From Candidatus Woesearchaeota archaeon (GTDB lineage: Archaea; Nanobdellota; Nanobdellia; Woesearchaeales; JACJVW01), in contig JACJVW010000001.1 of assembly GCA_020637435.1 (NCBI GenBank), positions 496,001 through 560,000 on the forward strand: DNA of 64,000 nt. Direction: 5' to 3'. Position 1 is the stretch's first letter, and the number at the start of each line of letters is the position of its first letter. Under the pieces are notes generated by a model that saw only the letters and a program-made list of their open reading frames with translations, was not told the origin of the DNA and did not search any database. Below, one piece after another: positions 18,198 to 25,522 of the stretch. The translations under genes and the position numbers were made by a program.

Positions 18198-19121
18198 ATG
18201 TCTCAGATACGCAAGGACTACATTCTTGACAGATGGGTCATTGTCTCAAAAGGAAGGATGAACCGACCCTATGAGTTCAAGCACAAGCAGCAAAAACATC
18301 AAGGCACTGATTTCTTCGCCCCTGGAAACGAAGGGCTTACACCTCCAGAGATTGGGCGCATACCAAAAAAAGGCGGATGGCTTATGCGGTGGTTCCCAAA
18401 CAAATTCCCTGTCGTCAACGATAAGCGAGGCCTTAATATAGACACACCGATGCTGATAGGCGAGACCGTTAAAGGCGAACACGAGATAATTGCTGAGACA
18501 GACAGCGATAAGCAGCTCCATGAACTGCCGGTGGAACACATAAGCCAGTTGCTCAAGATATACGCGAGCCGAATTGCCGAACTCTCTAGAGAATGGAGCT
18601 ATGTATCTGTATTCAAGAATCACGGACCGCAGGCAGGTACTTCGATAGTCCACTCCCATTCACAGGTAGTCGCCATAGACAGGACACCTCCAGAAATCCT
18701 TGAGCTGGCCAATAAAAGTGTCGTTAAAGGTGAGTGCAAATTCTGTGAGATCCTCAAGACAGAGTCTAAGACCAAACGCAGGATAGGAACTGCAAAGACC
18801 GCAGTAGCATTCGCCCCTTACGCATCACGCTATCATTACGAAGCGGTGATCTTCCCCAAGCGCCATGTCAAGTCCATCCTCGAATACACCGAAGAAGAAT
18901 ACATTGACACCGCCTTACTGATAAAGAAGATCATCGGAAAATTGGGTGGCGCCGGTATCTCCTACAATATGTATCTCAACTACGCCCCAAAAGGCAAGAA
19001 CCTCCATTTCCATATCACCTTCACTCCAAGGGAAGCGACATTTGCTGGATTTGAGCTTTCCACAGGGATCATCGTCAATTCTGTCCCTCCTGAAGACGCC
19101 GCAGCTTGGTACAGGGAATAG
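18198..19121 (+). CDS. galT: Galactose-1-phosphate uridylyltransferase-like (HIT superfamily)
   Basis: The protein matches the GalT branch of the HIT superfamily over its length (307 residues). The N-terminal half has the active-site motif HSHSQ within NHGPQAGTSIVHSHSQ, where the second histidine carries the UMP intermediate. The C-terminal half keeps NLHFHITFTPR. GalT exchanges UDP between glucose and galactose phosphates. In archaea this family can also act as an ADP-sugar or NDP-sugar transferase, so the exact sugar is uncertain. ATG 18198 was chosen over TTG 18186 because the TATA spacing fits. Two glycosyltransferases at 54.5-57.3 kb could use its product. Confidence 0.85.
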   Translation: MSQIRKDYILDRWVIVSKGRMNRPYEFKHKQQKHQGTDFFAPGNEGLTPPEIGRIPKKGGWLMRWFPNKFPVVNDKRGLNIDTPMLIGETVKGEHEIIAETDSDKQLHELPVEHISQLLKIYASRIAELSREWSYVSVFKNHGPQAGTSIVHSHSQVVAIDRTPPEILELANKSVVKGECKFCEILKTESKTKRRIGTAKTAVAFAPYASRYHYEAVIFPKRHVKSILEYTEEEYIDTALLIKKIIGKLGGAGISYNMYLNYAPKGKNLHFHITFTPREATFAGFELSTGIIVNSVPPEDAAAWYRE

Positions 19122-19130
19122 GGAGCGTAA

Positions 19131-19141
19131 CCTTTTTTAAC
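19131..19141 (+). promoter_or_regulatory. TATA box of the rfcS-trm1 operon
   Basis: A T-rich TATA-like element, CCTTTTTTAAC, lies 23-33 nt before the ATG at 19164, so the mRNA is predicted to be leaderless. Confidence 0.45.
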
Positions 19142-19163
19142 TCTCCACCTTTCTTTAAGAACA

Positions 19164-20129
19164 ATGGATTCGACAATCTGGACAGAAAAATACAGACCGC
19201 ATAGCTTTGACGATATGCAGGGTCAGGAAGAGATAGTGCACAAAGTAAAATCCTTTGTGGAAAAGAAAAATATACCTCATCTGCTCTTCTCAGGGCCCGC
19301 AGGCGTAGGTAAGACAACGCTTGCGCTCATCATCTGCAAACAGCTGTTCCAAGACACTTGGAAGTCGAATCTGCTAGAGCTCAATGCATCCGACGAACGC
19401 GGCATTGATGTCATCCGAAATAAAGTAAAAGATTTCGCAAGGACTCGCGCCATCGGCGACGTCCCCTTCAAGATAATATATCTTGATGAGTGTGACGCAT
19501 TGACGCGAGAAGCTCAGCAGGCACTTCGTAGGACCATGGAGAACTACACCATGAACTGCAGGTTCATCCTCAGCTGCAACTATTCCTCAAAAATAATCGA
19601 CCCCATCCAGTCAAGATGTGCGGTCTTCAGATTTAGGCCCTTGGAGAAAGACCAATTGGCAAAGATAATCAAAAAGATAGCTAAAGATGAGAACCTGAAT
19701 CTTGATGCCAAGAGCATCGACGCTCTATACCTGGTCTCATCAGGAGACTGCAGGAAAGCTGAAAACATACTGCAGAGTGTCGCGACACTTGATGGCCCGA
19801 TAACTGATGAAAGCATCTTTAGCATGGCAAGCATAGCGACACCAAAAGAGATCAAAGAGACCCTCGAGCTTGCAGTCAAAGGAGACTTCACGCACGCACG
19901 AAAGATGCTGCTTGAAGTCATGCTAAAATACGGCCTCTCCGCGCAGGACATCATCAAGCAGATCCAAAAAGAGGTCATGAGCCTGGAAGTCTCAGGCAGA
20001 AGAAAAGTGGAACTCATCGATAAATGCGGTGAGATAGAGTTCAGGCTTGTAGAAGGAGCAGACGAGTTCATCCAGTTGGAAGCTTTGCTCGCGCAGTTCA
20101 CCCTTGTAGGCGATGGAGCAGATAACTGA
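19164..20129 (+). CDS. rfcS: Replication factor C small subunit (clamp loader)
   Basis: This is a canonical archaeal RFC small subunit of 321 residues. It starts with the RFC box WTEKYRP, followed by Walker A GPAGVGKTT (about residue 45), Walker B IIYLDECDAL (about 107), sensor 1 and the SRC arginine-finger motif in IQSRCAVFRFRP. With the large subunit it loads the PCNA clamp onto primed DNA. No intein is present. The next gene, trm1, starts inside the last codons (17-nt overlap), so the two are co-transcribed. FEN-1 elsewhere in the window keeps a PIP box for the same clamp. Confidence 0.95.
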   Translation: MDSTIWTEKYRPHSFDDMQGQEEIVHKVKSFVEKKNIPHLLFSGPAGVGKTTLALIICKQLFQDTWKSNLLELNASDERGIDVIRNKVKDFARTRAIGDVPFKIIYLDECDALTREAQQALRRTMENYTMNCRFILSCNYSSKIIDPIQSRCAVFRFRPLEKDQLAKIIKKIAKDENLNLDAKSIDALYLVSSGDCRKAENILQSVATLDGPITDESIFSMASIATPKEIKETLELAVKGDFTHARKMLLEVMLKYGLSAQDIIKQIQKEVMSLEVSGRRKVELIDKCGEIEFRLVEGADEFIQLEALLAQFTLVGDGADN

Positions 20130-21186
20130 AGGCAAAGCCACGATAGCTGTCTACAAGGCAGAGGTGGTCTCAAAAGAACTTCCCGTATTCTATAATCCCG
20201 TCATGCAGAGCAACAGGGATATCTCCATCTCATACATTGACGCAGCCAAATGCAAGTCAATTTACCTGCCTATGGCTGGCTCGGGTGTTCGCGCTGTGCG
20301 TATCTTAAAAGAACTACCTCATATCGAACAGATTCTCATACGAGACATCGATGAAAATGCCCTAAATCTCATAAAAAAGAATCTTAGGCTCAATGGTCTT
20401 GACAAAGACGAAAGGGTAACGGTAGCGCAGGGCGACGCCTCCGAGCCCCTAAAAGAAAGACGTAAAGTCGACTACATCGACATCGACCCGTTCGGAACAC
20501 CTGTTCCATTCATCCAGGCAGCCATCCAAAGCGCCTCAAAAGGAAGCACAATCGCAGTGACCGCAACCGACACCGGTTGTCTTTGCGGCACATACGCAGC
20601 TGCTTGCCACCGCAAATACTGGGCAAAACCGCTTCACGTACCTATCATGCATGAAGTGGGGCTGCGCATCCTCATCCGAAGGATACAGCTCATGGGCCTT
20701 CCCTATGACAGAGCGCTCATCCCGCAGATAAGTTACTATAAAGACCACTACTTCAGAGTCTATCTCAAAGTAAAAAAGAGCAAAGAAGAAGCGCAAAGAC
20801 TGTGGCATCAGCAGCAGTTCCTACTCTATTGCCCTGCCTGTCAGGATTTCGAGTTCACAACTCACCTCTTCAATCACGAATGCGGATGCGGCAGCAGACG
20901 TGAATGGGCAGGCCCCATGTTCGCAGGGCCGCTAAGTACTGACCTGCTAAAACATTTGACTTGCGAAGAACCAGAATCTTCTGCATTCCTCTCGCTCCTA
21001 AAAGAAGAATGCAAGGTTGATGCACCATTCTTCTACGACATCTCCTCGCTTGCCAGCAAGCATCGTACCAGTCAGATACCTTTGCAGACCATCATGGAGA
21101 AAACGCATGGGGTAAGAACCCATTTCTGTGTACAGGGTGTAAAGACGAAAGAGAAGAGTAAAAAGATAATAGGACTTATCCGATAG
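20113..21186 (+). CDS. trm1: tRNA (guanine26-N2)-dimethyltransferase Trm1
   Basis: Trm1 methylates G26 of tRNA with S-adenosylmethionine. Family motifs are visible: YLPMAGSGVRAVRI (SAM site), DIDPFGTP (catalytic D-P-F-G) and TATDTGCLCGTY. The C-terminal domain carries a zinc-binding set, CPAC ... CGCG. The length (357) is near the usual archaeal 370-390. The start overlaps rfcS by 17 nt. The stop region overlaps the opposing aEF-1 beta gene by 11 nt. Confidence 0.93.
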   Translation: MEQITEGKATIAVYKAEVVSKELPVFYNPVMQSNRDISISYIDAAKCKSIYLPMAGSGVRAVRILKELPHIEQILIRDIDENALNLIKKNLRLNGLDKDERVTVAQGDASEPLKERRKVDYIDIDPFGTPVPFIQAAIQSASKGSTIAVTATDTGCLCGTYAAACHRKYWAKPLHVPIMHEVGLRILIRRIQLMGLPYDRALIPQISYYKDHYFRVYLKVKKSKEEAQRLWHQQQFLLYCPACQDFEFTTHLFNHECGCGSRREWAGPMFAGPLSTDLLKHLTCEEPESSAFLSLLKEECKVDAPFFYDISSLASKHRTSQIPLQTIMEKTHGVRTHFCVQGVKTKEKSKKIIGLIR

Positions 21187-21451
21187 TCCTTCGAACATCG
21201 GTGACTTCAACAGAATTGACGCCTTCTAGTCCAGCGACATTCTCTTCGAGCGACTCAGTGCTGCCAAGATCTTCGCTCATCACGAACATAACCTTAAGCG
21301 CTTTTAGGCCGAACGCGATCGGTTCCTGTTCAGTCTTACCTACCTCACCGCCGAACTCTTCGACCATCTTCTTCACTCCATCTTCGATACCAGAGAGATC
21401 GATCTCAGGACTCTCAGGCATAATCTTCAGCGTAACAACTACATCTGCCAT
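21176..21451 (-). CDS. ef1b: Translation elongation factor aEF-1 beta
   Basis: This 91-residue protein is the archaeal form of EF-1 beta, the guanine nucleotide exchange factor that recycles EF-1 alpha. It matches the compact alpha/beta fold: MADVVVTLKIMPES at the start and IAFGLKALKVMFVMSED in the middle. A GAGGTGA Shine-Dalgarno sequence lies just before the ATG. The Zn-ribbon gene upstream ends 12 nt before the start. This pair is conserved in archaea, which supports co-transcription and a shared role in translation. Confidence 0.95.
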   Translation of the reverse strand: MADVVVTLKIMPESPEIDLSGIEDGVKKMVEEFGGEVGKTEQEPIAFGLKALKVMFVMSEDLGSTESLEENVAGLEGVNSVEVTDVRRTIG

Positions 21452-21463
21452 AATATTTCACCT

Positions 21464-21631
21464 CTAATTCGGACCAGTAAAACCGCACTCAGGGCAGGTA
21501 TAGGAGACGACGATAGCTCTATCCTTTGATGAACGTACAATCTCTGCTTTCCCGCATCGTGGGCACATGAATGAAACGCTACCTACATCATTAGCGATAT
21601 CTTGTTTACTTGTTGAACTTACTTTCTTCAT
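21464..21631 (-). CDS. Small Zn-ribbon RNA-binding protein (COG2888-like)
   Basis: This 55-residue protein (starts MKKVSSTSKQ) has two CxxC knuckles, CPRCGK and CPECGF, separated by a short beta segment. It matches the predicted Zn-ribbon RNA-binding protein that sits directly before EF-1 beta in many archaea. The cellular role is not established beyond a link to translation. A GGAGG-like ribosome binding site precedes the ATG. A TATA box at 21672-21682 (minus strand) would give a leader of about 17 nt. Confidence 0.85.
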   Translation of the reverse strand: MKKVSSTSKQDIANDVGSVSFMCPRCGKAEIVRSSKDRAIVVSYTCPECGFTGPN

Positions 21632-21671
21632 ATTCTAGCCTCCACTAGCTATCTTCTTGGGTTCCGGCACG

Positions 21672-21682
21672 GTATATAAAGG
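21672..21682 (-). promoter_or_regulatory. TATA box of the Zn-ribbon/aEF-1 beta operon
   Basis: Read on the minus strand it is CCTTTATATACC. Its distance from the start codon (41-51 nt) leaves room for a short leader with a Shine-Dalgarno site, unlike the leaderless genes nearby. A long-armed inverted repeat ends about 12 bp further upstream. Confidence 0.55.
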
Positions 21683-21693
21683 TTTCTCCCCAG

Positions 21694-21797
21694 CTGCCAA
21701 ATCTACGGAATAAAATTTCTCTCTTGTAAAGGGCCTGAAGGCAGATCCTCACAGTCAGCACATCAGATCCTTAAAAGAGAGAAACAAGATTTGGCAG
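21694..21797. repeat. Long-armed stem-loop between cutA and the Zn-ribbon gene
   Basis: Outer arms CTGCCAAATCT (21694-21704) and AGATTTGGCAG (21787-21797) are perfect complements. Inner arms TTTCTCTCTT (21716-21725) and AAGAGAGAAA (21775-21784) are also perfect. The nested pairing encloses about 49 nt. It lies just past the cutA stop and just before the promoter of the next minus-strand operon. It could be a processed 3' end, a small RNA or a DNA-level element. Confidence 0.6.
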
Positions 21798-21819
21798 GGG
21801 GGGCAAAAGATGGACAACC

Positions 21820-22125
21820 CTAATCCAACTCATCGACCATATACTTTAGATACCCTTGAGTCGTCTCCGCATCGATCTCGATCACACAGGGCACATCATA
21901 AGAATGCAGCTCCTCGATCATCCGCTTCGCAGCTTCAGCCTTCGTCGTCTTGATCAAAGACACAAACTCTACCCCATCACAGATATCCCCTTTCCAGCGA
22001 TACATGCTCTTGACCGGAAAGAAGGTTGCGCAGACGATGAGTCGCTTTTCAAGCAGAGTCCGCACTATGCGACGAGCCTCTTCCTCGCTTGGATACGTCA
22101 CATAGAGCAGTTTCACGATAATCAC
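21820..22125 (-). CDS. cutA: CutA1-like protein
   Basis: This is the small trimeric CutA1 family (about 101 residues), historically linked to divalent metal tolerance but of unclear molecular function. Visible family features are LLYVTYPSEEEARRIVRTLLEKRLIVCATFFPVKSMYRWKG in order: ferredoxin-like strand, helix, then the conserved CA and S-x-Y-x-W-x-G region. The reading frame extends upstream through the tRNA-His gene, but homology begins at the GTG codon 22125, which I take as the start. A run of seven T (minus strand, 22129-22135) ends the tRNA immediately before this GTG. The gene must therefore be read through that run or have a promoter inside the tRNA. Confidence 0.88.
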   Translation of the reverse strand: MIIVKLLYVTYPSEEEARRIVRTLLEKRLIVCATFFPVKSMYRWKGDICDGVEFVSLIKTTKAEAAKRMIEELHSYDVPCVIEIDAETTQGYLKYMVDELD

Positions 22126-22128
22126 ATT

Positions 22129-22135
22129 AAAAAAA
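22129..22135 (-). terminator. Oligo-T terminator after tRNA-His
   Basis: Seven consecutive T residues on the minus strand follow the tRNA 3' end within a few nucleotides. Archaeal RNA polymerase terminates at such runs. Confidence 0.5.
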
Positions 22136-22138
22136 GAG

Positions 22139-22256
22139 GGCGGCCGGCGAGATTTGAACTCGCCCAAACAGATGTCTTCAGCGAAGCTGAAGGCCCCGAA
22201 ACGGACCTGTTTCGCTGCCACAGTCTGTTATGCTACCAGACTACATCACGGCCACC
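22139..22256 (-). tRNA. tRNA-His(GUG) with a 44-nt intron
   Basis: The acceptor stem GTGGCCG pairs with CGGCCGC (one G-U pair). An extra G at position -1 (22256) faces C73 (22139), the hallmark of tRNA-His. The D arm is ATGT/GCAT. The anticodon loop CTGTGG carries anticodon GTG at 22219-22221. The anticodon stem ACAGA finds its partner TCTGT only at 22168-22172, which places a 44-nt intron (22174-22217) at the canonical 37/38 site. The T arm is GCGAG-TTCAAAT-CTCGC. CCA is not encoded. The intron folds into two small hairpins. The splicing endonuclease EndA is encoded at 57662-58192. Confidence 0.88.
22174..22217 (-). other. tRNA-His intron
   Basis: The insert begins after G37 and ends before A38. 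It contains two short inverted repeats, CGAAAC/GTTTCG and CTTCAG/CTGAAG. The exact cut sites depend on a bulge-helix-bulge fold that I placed by restoring the anticodon stem. Confidence 0.75.
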
Positions 22257-22258
22257 GC

Positions 22259-22373
22259 TGTTACCCCATAAAGAGGGTGATGTACGGAACAGAATAAAAT
22301 GTTGAGCGTCACATTAATCTGGAAGCGGAACAAGCTCAACATTTTTAGAGCATCACCCGAGTTATGGGGTAAC
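22259..22373. repeat. 115-nt long-armed stem-loop abutting the tRNA-His 5' end
   Basis: Three nested perfect arms are visible. GTTACCCCATAA pairs with TTATGGGGTAAC (12 bp). GGGTGATG pairs with CATCACCC (8 bp). AAAATGTTGAGC pairs with GCTCAACATTTT (12 bp). They leave a 26-nt terminal loop and one asymmetric internal loop. The element fills the space between the archaellin 3' end and the tRNA, and its outer arm ends 3 nt from the tRNA. No protein is encoded. The tRNA promoter must lie inside it. Confidence 0.7.
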
Positions 22374-22460
22374 CCTCTTCGATTCCGTTACAATAAAAAG
22401 TCTCAGTCCTTTTTTAAATATTGCCTATACGAAAGAAAAAGGATTGAACAAAAAATAAAA

Positions 22461-23069
22461 TTAAGGATACAGATAGATTCGCTCATCAGCGATGACTTCA
22501 GGTGTGATGAACTCCGTTAAAGTCGGTGTGCCGATCTTCGGGATGAAGTTGACACGGATTGACTCATCCTCGCCGATGTCTCTTGGAGATTCATAATACA
22601 GTTTGATGACATCTCCTCGCTGTAGGTTGCCTTCGATCCAGTTCGTACCACGCTGCAGATACTGCACTGAGAAATTCCCACGTCCGGCAGTGCCGTTCGT
22701 GTAGTAACCATCAGTTACATTGCGCACAAGCAGAGCGCCGTTTCCTGCATAGCCTAAGGTCGCGCTCATGTCATACGTATTGACTGTCAGGATAACCTGA
22801 CTGAGCTTGATAGGTTCGCTTCCAGGTGCAAGCTTGATGATTTGTGTGATATTCCTTATGGAACCGTTGCTGCCGTCCGAACCGGAGACCTCAACAACCC
22901 GTACATTTGTAGCGATCTGTCCCCTTGCCTGATCACCCGTCGACAATGCCTTTTCCTGCAGACTGCCAGAAGTCTGGATAAGTACTCCCGCAGCGATTGC
23001 AGCTACCAGCAATAGGGCGATAAAAATGATAAGGGTACCGATGCCCATTTCACCTTTTTTTGATTTCAT
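22461..23069 (-). CDS. Archaellin (archaeal flagellin)
   Basis: This is a 202-residue archaellin. The short basic leader MKSKKGEMGIG and the helix GTLIIFIALLLVAAIAAGVLIQTSGSLQEKA match the archaellin N-terminus, with processing expected before MGIG or at the preceding glycine. The rest is the beta-rich filament domain, with one N-glycosylation sequon cluster (VTDGYYTNGT). It ends in the same TP-x-VI-x..I-YLYP pattern as the protein at 12261-13520. No archaellum motor genes are nearby. A Shine-Dalgarno GGTGG precedes the ATG, and a TATA box at about 23132-23142 would give a leader of about 38 nt. Confidence 0.9.
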   Translation of the reverse strand: MKSKKGEMGIGTLIIFIALLLVAAIAAGVLIQTSGSLQEKALSTGDQARGQIATNVRVVEVSGSDGSNGSIRNITQIIKLAPGSEPIKLSQVILTVNTYDMSATLGYAGNGALLVRNVTDGYYTNGTAGRGNFSVQYLQRGTNWIEGNLQRGDVIKLYYESPRDIGEDESIRVNFIPKIGTPTLTEFITPEVIADERIYLYP

Positions 23070-23131
23070 GTGACCACCATAGTATACTTTTTCGGATATT
23101 GTTCTACTTATCTGGAGAAAATGGTACTCAG

Positions 23132-23142
23132 AGTATATAAAG
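23132..23142 (-). promoter_or_regulatory. TATA box of the archaellin gene
   Basis: Minus-strand CCTTTATATACT lies about 63-73 nt before the start codon. The predicted leader is therefore longer than for most genes here. Confidence 0.5.
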
Positions 23143-23187
23143 GTTTCGGAGCATCCCTAGTTTTAAATTGTTTATAAAGAAGTTAAA

Positions 23188-23195
23188 CTTATATG
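23188..23195 (+). promoter_or_regulatory. Probable TATA box of tgt
   Basis: CTTATATG lies 23-30 nt before the ATG at 23218. An alternative, TTTATAAAG (23171-23179), would give a short leader containing a GAGG-like site. Confidence 0.4.
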
Positions 23196-23217
23196 TGGGC
23201 GAGGAACTAGGAAGAGC

Positions 23218-24303
23218 ATGGAGATTCTGCACAGGGACAAAGCAGCAAGGATCGGCATCATCAGGACAAAGCATGGAATAATTGAGACGCCGTTCTATAT
23301 GCCTGTCGCGACTAAGGGCAGTATCAAGTTCATCGAACCCCATACCGCGATAGATATGGGTTATCAATGCCTGATCTCCAATGCACTCATCAATTACTTT
23401 CGACCGGGACTCCCGCTCATAAAGCGATTCGGCACTCTGCACGACTTCATGGGCTGGCACAAGCCAATCACGACCGACAGCGGGGGCTTCCAGCTTCTTT
23501 CAGACTCCTTCCTCATCAAGACTACCATGCAAGGTGCTCATTTCAAGAACCCCTTTGACGGTCAGAAGCACTTCATCACACCAGAGACCCTCATGGACAT
23601 CCAAAAATCCCTTGGTTCTGACATCGCGATGGTCCTTGATGATGTGCCTCCCGCCGGTACAGATAAAAAAGCGGTCGAAGAGTCCATGAAAAAGACCCAT
23701 GCATGGGCGAAGAGGTGCATAGAGCACCATGGTCAGCAAGGCCAACTGCTCTTTGGCATCGTACAGGGAGGAATATTCAAAGACCTGCGCGAAGAAAGCG
23801 CCAGAGTCATAGGAAACATGGATTTTGATGGCATTGCGCTTGGTGGTCTTGCGATCGGCGAACCAACAAGAGATATGTTTGACATGATTGAGCACACTCT
23901 TCCGTTATTGCCTGACGACAAAGCGCGCTATCTTATGGGCGTAGGCTCCCCTCAGGATGTACTTCTTTCCATCAAGAACGGAGTCGACATGTTCGACAGC
24001 ACCTTTCCAACCGCAAACGCTCGCCACGGCACTCTGTTCACCTTTAACGGCAGGATAAAGATCCTTAACGCACAATATACAGAAGACATAACGCCCATAG
24101 AGGAGGGATGTACCTGCTATACCTGCACCCATTTCTCAAAAGCGTTCATCCGGCATATGCTCAAGACCCGCGAACCGCTAGGCAAGCGGTTAACGACCAT
24201 CCACAATCTCCACTTCATGCAAGAGCTTCTGCATAGGGTAAAAGAACACATCAAGAAAGGTACGCTCGACAGCTTTATTGATCAATACGCAGCTGTTCTT
24301 TAA
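23218..24303 (+). CDS. tgt: tRNA-guanine transglycosylase, short form without PUA domain
   Basis: TGT swaps a guanine in tRNA for a 7-deazaguanine base. Motifs seen are TTDSGGFQLL, VLDDVPP, GIVQGGIFKDLR, GGLAIGE, RYLMGVGSPQD and the nucleophile region GVDMFDS, then the zinc site CTCYTC with a later IHN histidine. At 361 residues it has the length of bacterial/eukaryotic TGT, which acts at G34. Archaeosine TGT acts at G15 and carries C-terminal PUA-type domains that are absent here. A separate PUA partner could exist elsewhere. The tRNA-His(GUG) gene 1 kb away would be a G34 substrate. The 3' end overlaps the opposing DHH gene by 29 nt. Confidence 0.88.
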   Translation: MEILHRDKAARIGIIRTKHGIIETPFYMPVATKGSIKFIEPHTAIDMGYQCLISNALINYFRPGLPLIKRFGTLHDFMGWHKPITTDSGGFQLLSDSFLIKTTMQGAHFKNPFDGQKHFITPETLMDIQKSLGSDIAMVLDDVPPAGTDKKAVEESMKKTHAWAKRCIEHHGQQGQLLFGIVQGGIFKDLREESARVIGNMDFDGIALGGLAIGEPTRDMFDMIEHTLPLLPDDKARYLMGVGSPQDVLLSIKNGVDMFDSTFPTANARHGTLFTFNGRIKILNAQYTEDITPIEEGCTCYTCTHFSKAFIRHMLKTREPLGKRLTTIHNLHFMQELLHRVKEHIKKGTLDSFIDQYAAVL

Positions 24304-25327
24304 AACTTCCAAGGAAGCGCTCCCAATCATCCTTGTTGACACCCGCACCACAGGCATGCTCATGTCCACCACCATGACCCTGGACACCGACAAGTGCCTG
24401 CTGCAGCATATCACGCACAATATGGTTCTTTCCGCTTCGCAGAGAACATTTTAGCATGCCATCCTTCTCTCTTCCTACGATGATGACCTTCTCCGGATAT
24501 CTGTAGAGGATCTCATTGGATAATTCAGTAGTAAAAGCTGTCTTATCTTCACCGTAAATGAACACTACTAGTGGTGACTTAGCCACACTCTGCATTGCTT
24601 CTTTCAGCAGCGAAGAATACTCCTCATAGTACTTCTGATATTTCTTATAGATGAACGCACCGCATTCAGTTTTCTGATCGAGAATCTCGTACGGATCCTC
24701 AATGGTAGTAAGCGCTTTGATATACTTCGTCACTTCTTGCATATCCCCTTTAAGGATGAAATTGAACGCATGAGATAATACCCCTATCTTGCTTCCAAAA
24801 AGTGCATCAGGTGGACTCGAGATATGTGCAGGCAGCAGATCACTGTGCTCCTTTGAGAAATCCTTTGCTATATCCGGATAGAACCAGTCACCTATGATAC
24901 CTATAAGCGCAAGCCAGAGATCCTGTTCAACTATTTGATAGCACAGATAAGAAGTTGGCGCGTTATACTCATCACCACGCATCCTCGGATTATAGTATTT
25001 CACCCCATTTCGCTCATACGGGCCATGATGGTCGATCCAGATGACGGGCACATTGACCGCGTCAAGGAATTCCTGGTCTATCTGCGGCACATCAAGCACA
25101 AAGATCTTGTCAGGCTGCTGGTCCTCTACCAGAGAAAGAAATTTCAGGTCAAGATTTGGCTGGCTCTTAAGGATGATGCTTCGTCCTTCCCTTTTGTATC
25201 GGTACAGCAGAAGATAGGCACTAAGTCCGTCATTGTCATCATCATAGATGAATAGCGGATTTGAGCAATGCTCCAGCTCATCTCTCAATTGTTCAACCTG
25301 CTGTTTTGTGAAACCTATCTCAGCCAT
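24275..25327 (-). CDS. DHH-family phosphoesterase (RecJ/DHHA1-like)
   Basis: DHH phosphoesterases cleave phosphodiester bonds in nucleic acids or nucleotides using two metal ions. The metal-binding motifs are visible: YDDDNDGLSA near the N-terminus, LDVPQID, WIDHHGP (the DHH motif), and a C-terminal DHHA1 signature GGGHEHACGAG. The frame is open to 25393, but I chose ATG 25327 (MAEIGF) because a TATA-like ATTTAATAAA (25349-25358) sits 22-31 nt before it. This leaves about 350 residues. RNA, ssDNA or small-nucleotide substrates are all possible from sequence alone. Confidence 0.85.
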   Translation of the reverse strand: MAEIGFTKQQVEQLRDELEHCSNPLFIYDDDNDGLSAYLLLYRYKREGRSIILKSQPNLDLKFLSLVEDQQPDKIFVLDVPQIDQEFLDAVNVPVIWIDHHGPYERNGVKYYNPRMRGDEYNAPTSYLCYQIVEQDLWLALIGIIGDWFYPDIAKDFSKEHSDLLPAHISSPPDALFGSKIGVLSHAFNFILKGDMQEVTKYIKALTTIEDPYEILDQKTECGAFIYKKYQKYYEEYSSLLKEAMQSVAKSPLVVFIYGEDKTAFTTELSNEILYRYPEKVIIVGREKDGMLKCSLRSGKNHIVRDMLQQALVGVQGHGGGHEHACGAGVNKDDWERFLGSFKEQLRIDQ

Positions 25328-25396
25328 CACTGAAGAAGTGTGAGCGTCATTTAATAAATTAACGCTGCCCTCGGGCAAAATATTAGTGCTCAAAAA

Positions 25397-25516
25397 TTAG
25401 ATACTTATTGAAAGGAATATCCTCACAGCAAAAATTATACCAAATACGAAAATGATAATGCTAAGCAGCAGCTTGACCAAAAATACGAGCTCCATGCCTT
25501 TCTTATTGATTGACAT
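25397..25516 (-). CDS. 39-residue single-helix membrane protein, pilin-like start
   Basis: The product begins MSINKKGMELVFLVKLLLS and continues as one hydrophobic helix with little after it. The basic KKG followed by M-E and a hydrophobic helix resembles a type IV pilin leader, but the mature part would be almost only helix. It starts 6 nt after the lipoprotein gene stop and is the last gene of the minus-strand surface operon. No family is recognised. Confidence 0.55.
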   Translation of the reverse strand: MSINKKGMELVFLVKLLLSIIIFVFGIIFAVRIFLSISI

Positions 25517-25522
25517 TGGATC

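Noticed and set aside
22126..22221. N-terminal extension of CutA through the tRNA
   Set aside because: The extra 32 codons read across tRNA-His sequence, and CutA homology begins at the GTG 22125.
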